64,000 bases of DNA from Micavibrio_C sp965231165 (GTDB lineage: Bacteria > Pseudomonadota > Alphaproteobacteria > Micavibrionales > Micavibrionaceae). The notes under the pieces were generated by a model. The model saw only the letters and a program-made list of their open reading frames with translations, had not been told where the DNA came from and ran no database searches. Position numbers and translations under genes: made by a program. Where the stretch lies: positions 1,860,001 to 1,924,000 of the forward strand of contig OZ246421.1 in assembly GCA_965231165.1 (NCBI GenBank), written 5' to 3'. This document shows, piece by piece, positions 26,445 through 35,403 of the stretch (position 1 is its first letter; the number at the start of each line of letters is the position of its first letter).

Positions 26445-27680
26445 TCAGGCTATCGCGGTGGGTGTGCCTGGTTGCTGTGTATCGAGTTTGCGTTGCTGCT
26501 CGGGCGGCGCAAACGGTGGCGTGGCGCCCTTGCCCAGCTGCGCCATCGGCGTTGCCGGATCGTTAGGTTTGTTGGCATCCACCACCGGTTTATCGCTACT
26601 GTTAGTACCCAGCGCGCGATCAACGACCTGCCCATGCTGCCGCGTCAGATCGGGATCGTTACCCGCGCGCATCAGGCCGGAGCTTTGCGAAAATTTCTCA
26701 AGACCACCCGTCAGCTTGCTTAATATCCCCGAGATGGCCCCCAGCAGCATGGGCAGCAGATTGGAGAGCATTTCGCCAATACCCTTCATGCCCTCGCCAC
26801 TAAACAAGCCGCCCAAACCCTGACCGCCAGCACCGCCGAACATACTACCCATCATCAACGACGATTTGGCGCCCGCGTCACCTTGCAGCGCCTTCTTGCC
26901 CAGATCAGGGTTTTCGGCGATCTGGCTGAATACGCTTTCACGCATTTGCGGTGGCGTACTATCAATCATTTCGACCGCATTTGTGAAGAAATTCGGATCA
27001 GTTTTGGCCTGATCCCTGAATTCCGTCAGCGATTTCAGGGTATCGTCAGGCGATCCGCCCTCCTTACCTTTGAGCATGGCTGTCAATGCACTATCAAGTG
27101 CAGGGTCTTTGGCAGCCCGGTCCATCAGATCCTTGTATCCAGGCATCTGTCTGATCTCGCCATGAACTGTTAGAATCTGACGCTCCGTTTCAATCTGCGC
27201 ATCCGTCATCGGCTGCGTTTCCGCAGGCTTGGCTGCATTGGGGGCCGCCGCAACAGCGACCGCTTCAGGTTTCCTAGAGGCCACAGGTTCATTTGCAGAC
27301 ACGGGCGCTGCAGCATTAGGCGATTGCGCTTCCTGTTTTTCGGCGACCGGGGTCGTCGTCGCTGTTGCTACTGGTGCCACTGGCCTGACACCCATTGCGG
27401 CGGCCAGCTTCATGGGATCTTTATTGAACTCCGCTAGCATGGCTGGATTCTTGTCAATCATCGCCTGCGCCTGTTTGATGGTACCGTCGGGATCGCGGTT
27501 CATCTTTTCAATCAGCTGATTGCGTACATCCGCGGGCAGTTTATTCGGATCCTTAAAGGTGCCGCGCAGACCCAGAATATCCTTGGCATACTTCATTGTA
27601 TCCATGTCCGTCAGCAAAGACGATGCAAACCCGGAAAGCTTGTCTTCTGCCACAACTGATAGTTCTGTTTGCGCTGCCAT
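26445..27680 (-). CDS. Unknown Ala/Pro-rich protein at the end of the icm unit
   Basis: The 411-residue protein has no signal peptide. A helical N-terminal domain (1-97) is followed by an Ala/Pro/Val-rich linker (about 98-165), a second helical domain, a Gly/Met/Leu-rich hydrophobic stretch (about 283-330, LLPMLLGAISGILSKLTGG within it) and a polar C-terminus. It is the last of three unknown genes that follow icmB on the same strand. It could be a secretion-system accessory or a substrate; nothing in the sequence decides. No family recognised. Confidence 0.7.
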   Translation of the reverse strand: MAAQTELSVVAEDKLSGFASSLLTDMDTMKYAKDILGLRGTFKDPNKLPADVRNQLIEKMNRDPDGTIKQAQAMIDKNPAMLAEFNKDPMKLAAAMGVRPVAPVATATTTPVAEKQEAQSPNAAAPVSANEPVASRKPEAVAVAAAPNAAKPAETQPMTDAQIETERQILTVHGEIRQMPGYKDLMDRAAKDPALDSALTAMLKGKEGGSPDDTLKSLTEFRDQAKTDPNFFTNAVEMIDSTPPQMRESVFSQIAENPDLGKKALQGDAGAKSSLMMGSMFGGAGGQGLGGLFSGEGMKGIGEMLSNLLPMLLGAISGILSKLTGGLEKFSQSSGLMRAGNDPDLTRQHGQVVDRALGTNSSDKPVVDANKPNDPATPMAQLGKGATPPFAPPEQQRKLDTQQPGTPTAIA

Positions 27681-27699
27681 ATTATTTATTTCCCTCTTT

Positions 27700-28071
27700 T
27701 TAATTTATTGAATCACGTACCAGCAACGGCACGAGGCTCATATCCTTGATGCGGTCTTCACCCTGATGTACCACATAAATTTGCTTGGCACGGCGCAGGT
27801 ATTTTTTCATCGCTGGCGGCACACGCATGCCAAAATCCTGAATTTTTCCGCTGATGCTCACAAGAGTCAGTGTTTCCAGATCGACGTCATATTCGATCCA
27901 CTTCATGACTTCCGGCAGCGGACGGTCGTAAATGAGCCAGACATCGGATTCGGGGTTCACAACCAACTCCGCCTTCATCTGCGACATCAAGGAAGGATAG
28001 ACCGGATTTGCCGCGTCTCCCGCCGGATGCGTAAAGTCAGAAAAACCGAATCTTTCCAGATCCTTGGTCAT
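27700..28071 (-). CDS. Unknown small protein behind icmB
   Basis: The 123-residue cytoplasmic protein has mixed alpha/beta character (ESDVWLIYDRPLPEVMKWIEYD; later KIQDFGMRVPPAMKKYLRRA) and no membrane segment. I do not recognise a family. It lies 20 bases upstream of the Ala/Pro-rich gene and 126 bases after the membrane protein coupled to icmB, in the same direction, so it may belong to the secretion system. Confidence 0.65.
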   Translation of the reverse strand: MTKDLERFGFSDFTHPAGDAANPVYPSLMSQMKAELVVNPESDVWLIYDRPLPEVMKWIEYDVDLETLTLVSISGKIQDFGMRVPPAMKKYLRRAKQIYVVHQGEDRIKDMSLVPLLVRDSIN

Positions 28072-28197
28072 ACAGCCCTCTTTGTAATTTCCCTAATTGT
28101 ACCAGAAAGCGGGCAAAGGATGCAAACTTCTCCCGCTGGTTATCTGGCTTGTTTATTGTTTTATATCAGATAGTTATCTAAAGAAGCCTGTAACGGC

Positions 28198-28710
28198 CTA
28201 TCTTTGCAGACCCATCAGATCGCTTTCTTCCAGCGGCGGCGGAATGACCAGATCGGGGTTGCCGGCAATAATGGCCGGAATGCTCAAATTAAAAATGTCC
28301 AGCGCGGGCTGTTCAATCGTCTTACGATTGATTTTCGCCTCTCGCAGAATTCTTTTCCCGGCGGAATCATTGGTGAATACGCAATCGATGAAATTTGACC
28401 GCTGTTCGCCGTAAGGACCGGTGAATGTATAGAATAATTTCCAGGCATTCCCGTAATTTTCATACGAAATAATTTTCATGGTCGAGGGATTGGCCGCTTT
28501 CAGTTCAGCCAGAGTACGGCAGATGCCGTAATCCATTGTCGCGCGCAAAGGCTGCAAACCTGTCGCTATGATCAACGCGATCAGTACAAAAACCCCACCC
28601 GCTATCATTTTCTGAAGACGCCGCTTTTTCTGACGTTCAGAAACGGTCAAGCGTTTTTTGGGTTTCTTGCCACCGACCGTGACGAGAGTTGCCTCATCCG
28701 CCTGACTCAT
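28198..28710 (-). CDS. Bitopic membrane protein translationally coupled to icmB
   Basis: The 170-residue protein has a basic cytoplasmic N-terminus (KKPKKRLTVSERQKKRRLQK), one membrane segment (about 36-54) and a periplasmic domain with a Cys pair (GICRT and DCVFT). Its ATG overlaps the icmB stop by 4 bases, which strongly suggests a role in the type IVB system. I do not recognise it as a known Icm/Dot protein; its topology is like small inner-membrane subunits such as IcmF-independent accessory factors, but that is only shape. Confidence 0.75.
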   Translation of the reverse strand: MSQADEATLVTVGGKKPKKRLTVSERQKKRRLQKMIAGGVFVLIALIIATGLQPLRATMDYGICRTLAELKAANPSTMKIISYENYGNAWKLFYTFTGPYGEQRSNFIDCVFTNDSAGKRILREAKINRKTIEQPALDIFNLSIPAIIAGNPDLVIPPPLEESDLMGLQR

Positions 28711-31706
28711 GAAGCTTGCCTCAGGCGGCTGTTTTCTTTCTCGGCGCGCATCATTTCAGATTTTTTGACCAGTTCTTCCACGAGCTCATCAATGACCGCG
28801 CTGGTCATGGCACCCTTGGCTTCCCCTTCTTTTTCACTCTTCATCATCACGCGACGCTTGATTTCCGTCCGTGCGCTGCCCCCCGGGAAAATCAGGGCCA
28901 GCATATTACGGGCCTGCCCGGCGCCGATGCGGTTATAAAGGCGGTTACGCAGCGAAACATCTTCCATTGACGTAGAAAGCGCCCAAAGCTCAATCGGGCC
29001 CAGCGTATTGATCAGAAACTGTTCATAACGTCCCTCGGTCGTGCCCAGAACGAACAATGCCGGAGCACCGCCCGCTTTCGGACCGGTCAGTTTATAACGA
29101 ATGATATCGCGGGCCGTATCGGAAAGGCCAAAACGTTCACGCACATTCTCAACTGCCGCATCGGAAATAGCGGTACCCAGAACCCAAACGCCCGTCGCCA
29201 GATCGATCATGTCCTGACTGAAGTCATCGAGAAGCTGTGAAGCCAGAATAATCTGTACGCCGCGCTTACGGCCTTCGCGCACGTCACGAATCACCTGTCC
29301 GCGCACCGAAGAAGACGAGCTGGTGCGGTGGAATTCGTCATAGCCCAAACGTTTGGGCGATTCGGAAATGTCCTGAAGGCGCTTTTCATGATACAGGCGA
29401 TATTTTTCCGGTACGAATTGCAGTGATTCCATACCCATCCACCAGCTGCGTACCAGCACGTGACGCGCCAGCATATACATGATCGAGGTCTGGCGGTCAG
29501 CCACTTCATCGCCCTGCGGGCAGACGTCCATCAGATCAAGCGCGCAAACACGCGTGACACCAATATCAAACTGCGTCACCGAGGAAAGGATTGGTAACTC
29601 ACGGATCGCCGATGTAATCATCCGCTCGAACGCATTAATGACACTTTCAGCACTGCCGCCGACGGATGTCTGCTCCAGCAGGCTTCTGATCTGCGGACGA
29701 CGGGCGGCTGTAATGGTATCGCCCAATGTCGGCACGGCATGGCGCTGCGCCAGACCGGCGACGTGATATTGTCCCAGATCGAACATTTTATCGACGACAT
29801 CCCACCAGTACGGATCAGTCGGCAAGTGCACGTTGAATTTCTGCAATGCCTCGTCCACTTCCGGATCAAGACGCGGCAAGTAAGGGCGCGGTTCAGCATT
29901 CGCCGCGCCATCATCGCGCCAACGGAACATTTCGTCAGAAACAAGACCGGCCAGCTGCTGTATGCCGTCATAGGGCTTCTCATAACCGGGTGGCGTACAA
30001 AGCAGCGTCAGCAGTTCAACCAGATAACTGCGTTCATCCATCAGCGGGTAGCGCATGCCGAGCTGGGTATCAAAGGGGTTAATCGCAAATTTATGCGCCA
30101 TCTGCAGGCGGTAGTGTGCCACTTCGTGCTGACGATTTACCGGCAAGGCTTCCTTGATCAGCGACACCAGACCCGATGATGACGGGCCGATATCAACGAT
30201 CGCCACGAAGGGTAATTTTGAAAGACCAGGCGAGAGAATAGTCCCCAGATTCAATGTGTTCAGCAACACTGATTTACCAGCACCCGGCTGGGCGAAAACA
30301 AGATCGAACCAGGTGGTCGTCACATTAGTGCCCGTTTGATACGGCCAGATTTTACCGTCCGGCGTACGCAGGATAATCGCACCATGCTGGAAAGGGCTTG
30401 AAGGGCGCTGCCACGGCAAAAGTTTCATCACCTCATACATAGGCGCGACTGCCGCCGGTGCCGTACCGGCGCAGTGAATCCCCATCGCTGACGACATCAC
30501 GCAGTCAAGGGGGTCTCCGGAAAACTCACTAACCTGACAATAACCCCAGCTTTCAACTGTCTGCGCCAAAACAGACAAACGATGCTCGGCCGTTTCAAAA
30601 TCCTCAGCCCACGTTGCAAACGATATCCGCAAACGCACAACCGGTTCACGGCGCGCCAATACTGCCAAACCCTCAAGAGAGAATTTGATCTGCTTGTTAA
30701 GAGAATTCGTTACCGACAGAATGGAAGCCATAAAGGTACGCAAAGCACCGGACTGCGCCCCGCCACCCTCAATCAGGAAGGAAACGCGATAGGGAATATT
30801 CGCCTCGAAAAGGCGTGTCAATAATTGCGTAAACGGTGCGGCATCCATGGGACCCAGTGTCATGTCGACACCCGCCCAATAGATCGTGCCGATCTGACAG
30901 ATGTGCTGATCAATAACGCGTGCGTCAGCCGCCACCAACTGCTGCCGCACAGGCGGCCACAGAATGTCCGACAAATCGCTGCGCGATGTCGGCGCGCGCG
31001 GCGGGATTGGGTCGCCAGGCAAACAAATGCGCCACTCTTCACTGGAACGGTCGGGATGCATGTTGTTACGCACGGCGCGCATGGCGTCGTGAACTTCCAT
31101 CATGCGACCCTTAACACCCAATTCATCGAGTGCCGTCATAACAGAGGAAACAAAACTCTTGTGGCGAACGCGCAGCATGTCAAGCGCTGCCAGAGGATTT
31201 TGCGCATAACCCGCGGGCAGCCAGCGTTTCTCCTTGGCCTCCTTGGATGCGCGCTCCACCTCATTTTTTGTCAGGGCGCTGGGGCGCGTCCACAACACGA
31301 AGTAACTTTCTTCATAGGAAAGATATTTGGAAAGATTTTTTACGCGCTCTTCAAAAACATCGTCCACTTCAAGACCCATGTTGCGCGCTGCGTTACGGCT
31401 GGGCTTTATGAAATGCTCAATCTGACGCACGGTCCTGTCCGGATCACGTACATAAAAAACCTGCACGGCATGGCCAAGGCGATCGAATTTGGCGCCGATT
31501 TTGATCGTGGCGCCCTCGATAATGAATTTATATTCCTGTTCGCCGATAATTGTTTTGCAGCCCTCAATTTTTACGAAGGACACGAGCGACCCATCCATGG
31601 CCACCATGGTGTATTCATCATCAGCTGTTTCCAGACGAATAAAGCTTTCCAAGGGTTGCTTCAGGGCAACCTGAAAGGGAGAAAGAAATTTAAGGAACCA
31701 GCTCAT
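28707..31706 (-). CDS. icmB: Type IVB secretion ATPase IcmB/DotO (VirB4-like)
   Basis: IcmB/DotO is the VirB4-type ATPase that energises assembly and transport of type IVB systems (TraU in IncI plasmids). The 999 residues match the Legionella protein (about 1,000). A Walker A motif AQPGAGKSVLLNTL lies at about 469-482 and a Walker B-like LGYDEFHR at about 784-791, followed by GRKRGVQIILASQLLDDF, the VirB4/TraC sensor-like region. Next upstream is icmJ, whose product binds the same complexes; the order icmJ-icmB is that of Legionella. The stop overlaps the downstream bitopic membrane gene. Confidence 0.93.
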   Translation of the reverse strand: MSWFLKFLSPFQVALKQPLESFIRLETADDEYTMVAMDGSLVSFVKIEGCKTIIGEQEYKFIIEGATIKIGAKFDRLGHAVQVFYVRDPDRTVRQIEHFIKPSRNAARNMGLEVDDVFEERVKNLSKYLSYEESYFVLWTRPSALTKNEVERASKEAKEKRWLPAGYAQNPLAALDMLRVRHKSFVSSVMTALDELGVKGRMMEVHDAMRAVRNNMHPDRSSEEWRICLPGDPIPPRAPTSRSDLSDILWPPVRQQLVAADARVIDQHICQIGTIYWAGVDMTLGPMDAAPFTQLLTRLFEANIPYRVSFLIEGGGAQSGALRTFMASILSVTNSLNKQIKFSLEGLAVLARREPVVRLRISFATWAEDFETAEHRLSVLAQTVESWGYCQVSEFSGDPLDCVMSSAMGIHCAGTAPAAVAPMYEVMKLLPWQRPSSPFQHGAIILRTPDGKIWPYQTGTNVTTTWFDLVFAQPGAGKSVLLNTLNLGTILSPGLSKLPFVAIVDIGPSSSGLVSLIKEALPVNRQHEVAHYRLQMAHKFAINPFDTQLGMRYPLMDERSYLVELLTLLCTPPGYEKPYDGIQQLAGLVSDEMFRWRDDGAANAEPRPYLPRLDPEVDEALQKFNVHLPTDPYWWDVVDKMFDLGQYHVAGLAQRHAVPTLGDTITAARRPQIRSLLEQTSVGGSAESVINAFERMITSAIRELPILSSVTQFDIGVTRVCALDLMDVCPQGDEVADRQTSIMYMLARHVLVRSWWMGMESLQFVPEKYRLYHEKRLQDISESPKRLGYDEFHRTSSSSSVRGQVIRDVREGRKRGVQIILASQLLDDFSQDMIDLATGVWVLGTAISDAAVENVRERFGLSDTARDIIRYKLTGPKAGGAPALFVLGTTEGRYEQFLINTLGPIELWALSTSMEDVSLRNRLYNRIGAGQARNMLALIFPGGSARTEIKRRVMMKSEKEGEAKGAMTSAVIDELVEELVKKSEMMRAEKENSRLRQAS

Positions 31707-31788
31707 GGAAATAGAATCCGGGCTAAAGGAAAGAAGAACGTCCGTTAGTATAACGGGTTTAAACAGCGGAAAAAATAGGCAAATTCAG

Positions 31789-31812
31789 ACAATCTCAAAG
31801 AAGAGAGATTGT
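31789..31812 (-). other. Stem-loop in the icmJ-icmB gap
   Basis: ACAATCTC (31789-31796) pairs with GAGATTGT (31805-31812) over 8 bases, in the 134-base gap between icmJ and icmB. It is not followed by a T-run, so it is more likely an RNA-processing or stability element than a terminator. Confidence 0.3.
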
Positions 31813-31840
31813 GGACGACAGATATTGAATATGAAAAGAA

Positions 31841-32548
31841 TCAAGCTGCTGTTTTTTGTGGAGCCAGCGCACGATAAATATCGATCCACTGACGCGGCAG
31901 CATGCCGCCAAAAGGGCCGTCCTTTGAACGCCAGTAGGCCAGAATTTGCGGAAATTGGTTAAATTCAAGGTCAGCTTCCTTGATAATCCGGCGATCCAGC
32001 GGAAACAGGCGTACGCCCTCAAGCTTGGCCTGCGCACCCTCATAGGCCTTGCCGCTAATATAATCCCGCATCACAGATGACAGGATGAAAGGATCGTCGG
32101 TTCCCAGCCGCCTGCGGGCCTCTTCGCGGCGCTGCATGAAAATATCGAGCGTCCGGCGGGCGGCATCGGCTACCGGGCCTTGCGATATGCGCGCGACATA
32201 CACGGCACGAGCCACATGGTGAAGATCGGCCTGACTGATTTCCGGCAACCAGATCAAAACGCCTGAGCGCATCTGCGCGACCTGATCAAGATTGAAGCAT
32301 TGATGGCAGAAGATACAGACGGTCGCCAAATTTTCGGGGCGCGTATCTATTGAATTGCCGTTGAGATACAGAATGTCCTGATATTTAGCGGACTGGAATC
32401 CGCAACAGGCACAAAGATTCTGATCACGATCCAGAATCTTCTGGCGCGCCTCGGGCGATAATTTGGCAGCGCTGCGACCACCGGAAGTACTCTGGGCATT
32501 GGCGGAAACCCGCGCAATGCCCAGAGAAATAGGTAAAATCTTCATCAA
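31841..32548 (-). CDS. icmJ: IcmJ/DotN zinc-binding type IVB secretion protein
   Basis: IcmJ/DotN is part of the DotL coupling-protein complex in Legionella and resembles HNH proteins with a structural zinc. The 235-residue protein has LCACCGFQ (C46, C48, C49) and VCIFCHQC (C78, C81, C84), the two Cys clusters expected, then a helical C-terminal region with WRSKDGPFGGMLPRQW near the end. It lies between icmD and icmB exactly as in Legionella. The first 28 residues look poorly conserved in composition, and a later start is possible. Confidence 0.88.
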   Translation of the reverse strand: MMKILPISLGIARVSANAQSTSGGRSAAKLSPEARQKILDRDQNLCACCGFQSAKYQDILYLNGNSIDTRPENLATVCIFCHQCFNLDQVAQMRSGVLIWLPEISQADLHHVARAVYVARISQGPVADAARRTLDIFMQRREEARRRLGTDDPFILSSVMRDYISGKAYEGAQAKLEGVRLFPLDRRIIKEADLEFNQFPQILAYWRSKDGPFGGMLPRQWIDIYRALAPQKTAA

Positions 32549-32554
32549 ATCAGA

Positions 32555-32938
32555 TCAGGGACCAAATGTGATGACTTCGACTGTCGGAACGCTGGCGCCC
32601 TGGCCGCCCGAACCTGCTGTATTGAGCATTGATTCGAAGATGATCGGCAGAGCCAGCAATGCGCCACCGGCTGCGAGACGGATTGCGCCGTCTTTAATCG
32701 GTGTTTGGCCCGGGTTTTCCACGTGGTCCTTGATTTTCATGATACCAAGAACGCCCAGCAGAATACCGAACATGTAAGACAGAGCAGCAAGCAACTGCGG
32801 CAGGTTCGTGATAGAAGCAACAATGTTACTTGCTACCGAGCTGAAGTTGTTAGCGTGGGCAGTCGTCGACGTCATCATATAGCCAGCCACGAAAGCAGCG
32901 GACATCTGAAGCGACTTATTTCTGATCAGTTTGGTCAT
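32555..32938 (-). CDS. icmD: IcmD/DotP-like inner-membrane protein
   Basis: The ATG at 32938 (127 residues) has a perfect GGAGG 6 bases upstream; longer in-frame starts would lie inside the next gene. A signal-like N-terminus (ending TAHA|NN) is followed by two membrane segments, around LLAALSYMFGILLGVLGIMK and AAGGALLALPIIFESM. This is the architecture of IcmD/DotP (TraR in IncI). The central segment is very similar to the N-terminal half of the adjacent icmC product. Position between icmC and icmJ fits. Confidence 0.87.
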   Translation of the reverse strand: MTKLIRNKSLQMSAAFVAGYMMTSTTAHANNFSSVASNIVASITNLPQLLAALSYMFGILLGVLGIMKIKDHVENPGQTPIKDGAIRLAAGGALLALPIIFESMLNTAGSGGQGASVPTVEVITFGP

Positions 32939-32967
32939 TTGTTTCCTCCTCATACCAAATAGAACAA

Positions 32968-33897
32968 TCACATAGTGAAGTTTACACCATAGCCGGTCAA
33001 TCCCAAAGTCTCTTGAACAGCATTCATCAGTGGCCCCAGATTTACCGCCAAAGCCCCCCCGAACAGGTGGGTTAGCCCCGCCATAAGGGAAGCGTTGTGG
33101 TTTCCTTCGGCCACATCCCTGAGAATGAACCAGCCGCGAATGAAGCTGACCCACCCAAGAATCATCATAAATATCAATATAGTACTCAACACGCCCAGAA
33201 CGTGCTGCTCTTCATCCGCGGTCAGACCCCCGGTATAGGAAAGCACACTGGTATTGGCCACCTGGGAACTATCAAACATCGAGGAGCTCCAGGCGCCGAG
33301 CATGGCATCAACCGACAGAAGCGCGCCCGCAACGATAAAAGTCATCAATGTGCCGGCACCGCCGGGACCGCGCGGCCCTTCCTGCGAGGATTTCAACAAG
33401 CGGAGAATACCAATGATAACGAGGACAATCCCCGCCAGATAGCAAAAGGCCTTCATCGCCCAATCGAGCGGATCGTGAATATCGACCATGAGCGCCTGCA
33501 TCATGGAATCTAGACCCGCGCCCGCAGAAGCATCGCCCGAGAAAGCGCTTAAAGTAACAGCGTCAATATTATCATCATTCATAGTCCGCCAGGTGGCCTC
33601 CAGAATGATCGGAAGCGCCAGAAGGCAGCTGCCCGCAAGCAATCTTTTCAAACCCTCTGATATATGAACCTGGTTCGGGTTCTGCACATGCTCATAGAGC
33701 TTTATAATGCCGAGAACGCCGAGCGTTATGCCAATCATGTAGGCGACAGCGGCAAACAGGAAGGGGATTTCAGCGGAGGAATTAACGGTATTCTCGATGA
33801 CGGTGCCGAGAGTCTGGGCGTGGGCTGCCTCAGCGCCCCCCAGAACCAGTACGGACGTCATTACGCCCAGAAGCTTCCCCATGCTTTTAATAAGCAT
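32968..33897 (-). CDS. icmC: IcmC/DotE-like inner-membrane protein with duplicated module
   Basis: The ATG at 33897 (309 residues) is preceded by GGCGG; an in-frame start at 33936 adds 13 residues with no ribosome-binding site. The protein is longer than Legionella IcmC (about 190). Its N-terminal half (AAVAYMIGITLGVLGIIKL, then RLLAGSCLLALPIILEA) is plainly related to the IcmD-like neighbour, and a second copy follows (FCYLAGIVLVIIGILRLLKS ... TFIVAGALLSVDAML), then a further pair of membrane segments (LGVLSTILIFMMILGWVSF). It is placed between icmG and icmD as in Legionella. Fusion or internal duplication explains the length. Confidence 0.85.
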   Translation of the reverse strand: MLIKSMGKLLGVMTSVLVLGGAEAAHAQTLGTVIENTVNSSAEIPFLFAAVAYMIGITLGVLGIIKLYEHVQNPNQVHISEGLKRLLAGSCLLALPIILEATWRTMNDDNIDAVTLSAFSGDASAGAGLDSMMQALMVDIHDPLDWAMKAFCYLAGIVLVIIGILRLLKSSQEGPRGPGGAGTLMTFIVAGALLSVDAMLGAWSSSMFDSSQVANTSVLSYTGGLTADEEQHVLGVLSTILIFMMILGWVSFIRGWFILRDVAEGNHNASLMAGLTHLFGGALAVNLGPLMNAVQETLGLTGYGVNFTM

Positions 33898-33937
33898 TAT
33901 ACCGCCTTTTACACACCCGGTTTGATACGATACCACT

Positions 33938-34080
33938 CGTATAACCTTCTTCCATTAAATCACATTTTACCTAAATTGTGCAAATTATCCCCACAGGTCT
34001 TTATTTTGAGGCCAGAACCGTTAAAAAATACCTTACACGCAATTTGCATAAGATATTTTCCGCTTAATTTCATAAAGAAA
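33938..34080. promoter_or_regulatory. AT-rich gap between icmG and icmC, possible internal promoter
   Basis: This 143-base, AT-rich gap is the longest inside the icm unit. On the minus strand TTTAAT (33954-33959) lies 18 bases after TTGCAC (33978-33983), a weak promoter candidate for an icmCDJB sub-unit. No hairpin with a T-run is present. Confidence 0.25.
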
Positions 34081-35367
34081 TCAATGCGTCAGACTACCTT
34101 GTGTGCCGCGCACAACCCAGCGACTACCTTCCATTTCAATAGAAACAATCCGGCCTAAACCGCTCAAAGTGTCGCCCACCTTGACCGACCGCATATCGCC
34201 GCCCGATTGAGGGGCGACCATGGCCGATCCGGGTTGTGCCGAGCGCAAAACCCAGGTCACGACGGCCTTGGCAGGCGCTGGAGTTGGTTTTGGCGCTACA
34301 GCCACCGGCGCGCTTTGTGTTTGCGGTGTTTCGGCTTCGGGCACTTTTGCCTCAGGCGCTTCGGTAACGACCTCTTTGCTGGCAACAGGCGCGGCGGGTG
34401 CAGGCACAAACACAGGTTTTTCAGCAGGGGCTGCCTGTTGTATATCGGCGCCCGCAGTAGCTACAGCCTCCACTTCTGCCATTTTCTTCTCAAGCGACTG
34501 GATCGCCGTATTAACAGCACTTAAATCAACTGTCGGCGCAGGAGCGGATTGCACGGAGGCCACCGTGGATGACATCTGATGCAGGCCGCTTTCCAGATTA
34601 GTGATCCGACCCTCAAACGTATCCAGCCTCGTAATCAATACGCTCAGTTTTTGCTCAATACCCTTGAGGACTTCCGCGGACAAACCTTCGGGGGGGAGCG
34701 CCAAAACCGATTCAACGGATACCGCTTGCGGTGATGCGATCATGACGTCCTTGGCTGTCGGCAAAGCGGCATTAAATCCATCCGAAGCCGCAGGCACTGT
34801 TGCATCGGGCGCTGTAATCGGCGCGGGCATAGGCGGCGCGCTACTGACTTCGAAGGGCTGTTGTAGCGCGGTCTCTGCCACCGGTGCCGGAATGGGTGCC
34901 GGTGCCGACTCGGTCACCGAGGCGGGAACGGAGGCATTCATGTCAGGCGTTGGCAGCAGAGGACTGGCCTCTGCTGTTTCTGCGGGAGCAGGCACCACAG
35001 CCACCGGCGCTGCCGGAGCAGTCTGTGTTTGCACCTGTTGCACCGGTTCGGGAACAGGTGGCGCCTCTGCCACCATAGCGGGCGCAGGGGTTGCAGCCGG
35101 GGAAAGCACCTTGAAATAAATAAATCCACCACCACCCAGAACAGCAGCGGCGATCAATATGATATTGAACAGACCACCTTTTTTCTTTGCTGGCTTGGAA
35201 GGCCCATCCGCAGGCGTCTCATCACCCTCTTCATAATTCTCGTCCCAACCTTCTTCTTCAGAAAACGCGCCTTCTTCCTCAAGCGCCTCTTCTTCATAAG
35301 CGAAATCATCAACGGCTTCATCGAATGCGGGATCAAAATCATCCTGATCAGGATTGCTTGCGGTCAT
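34081..35367 (-). CDS. icmG: IcmG/DotF-like inner-membrane protein
   Basis: IcmG/DotF (TraP in IncI) is a bitopic inner-membrane subunit. The 428-residue protein has a very acidic cytoplasmic N-terminus (1-60), one membrane segment (about 66-86), a long Pro/Ala-rich periplasmic linker with a short coiled coil (about 228-270, 295-305) and a compact C-terminal beta domain with WVLRSAQPGSAMV ... VKVGDTLSGLGRI ... WVVRGTQG, a pattern seen in TraP/IcmG and PilP-like domains. It is about 160 residues longer than Legionella IcmG because of the linker. The identity leans on topology and its place between icmE and icmC. Confidence 0.85.
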   Translation of the reverse strand: MTASNPDQDDFDPAFDEAVDDFAYEEEALEEEGAFSEEEGWDENYEEGDETPADGPSKPAKKKGGLFNIILIAAAVLGGGGFIYFKVLSPAATPAPAMVAEAPPVPEPVQQVQTQTAPAAPVAVVPAPAETAEASPLLPTPDMNASVPASVTESAPAPIPAPVAETALQQPFEVSSAPPMPAPITAPDATVPAASDGFNAALPTAKDVMIASPQAVSVESVLALPPEGLSAEVLKGIEQKLSVLITRLDTFEGRITNLESGLHQMSSTVASVQSAPAPTVDLSAVNTAIQSLEKKMAEVEAVATAGADIQQAAPAEKPVFVPAPAAPVASKEVVTEAPEAKVPEAETPQTQSAPVAVAPKPTPAPAKAVVTWVLRSAQPGSAMVAPQSGGDMRSVKVGDTLSGLGRIVSIEMEGSRWVVRGTQGSLTH

Positions 35368-35403
35368 CTTATTACCTTACCTCTAACTTATGGCATCAGG
35401 CTC

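Noticed and set aside
30825..31748. 307-codon plus-strand frame antisense to icmB
   Set aside because: It lies within the VirB4-like ATPase and has no start signals or recognisable product.
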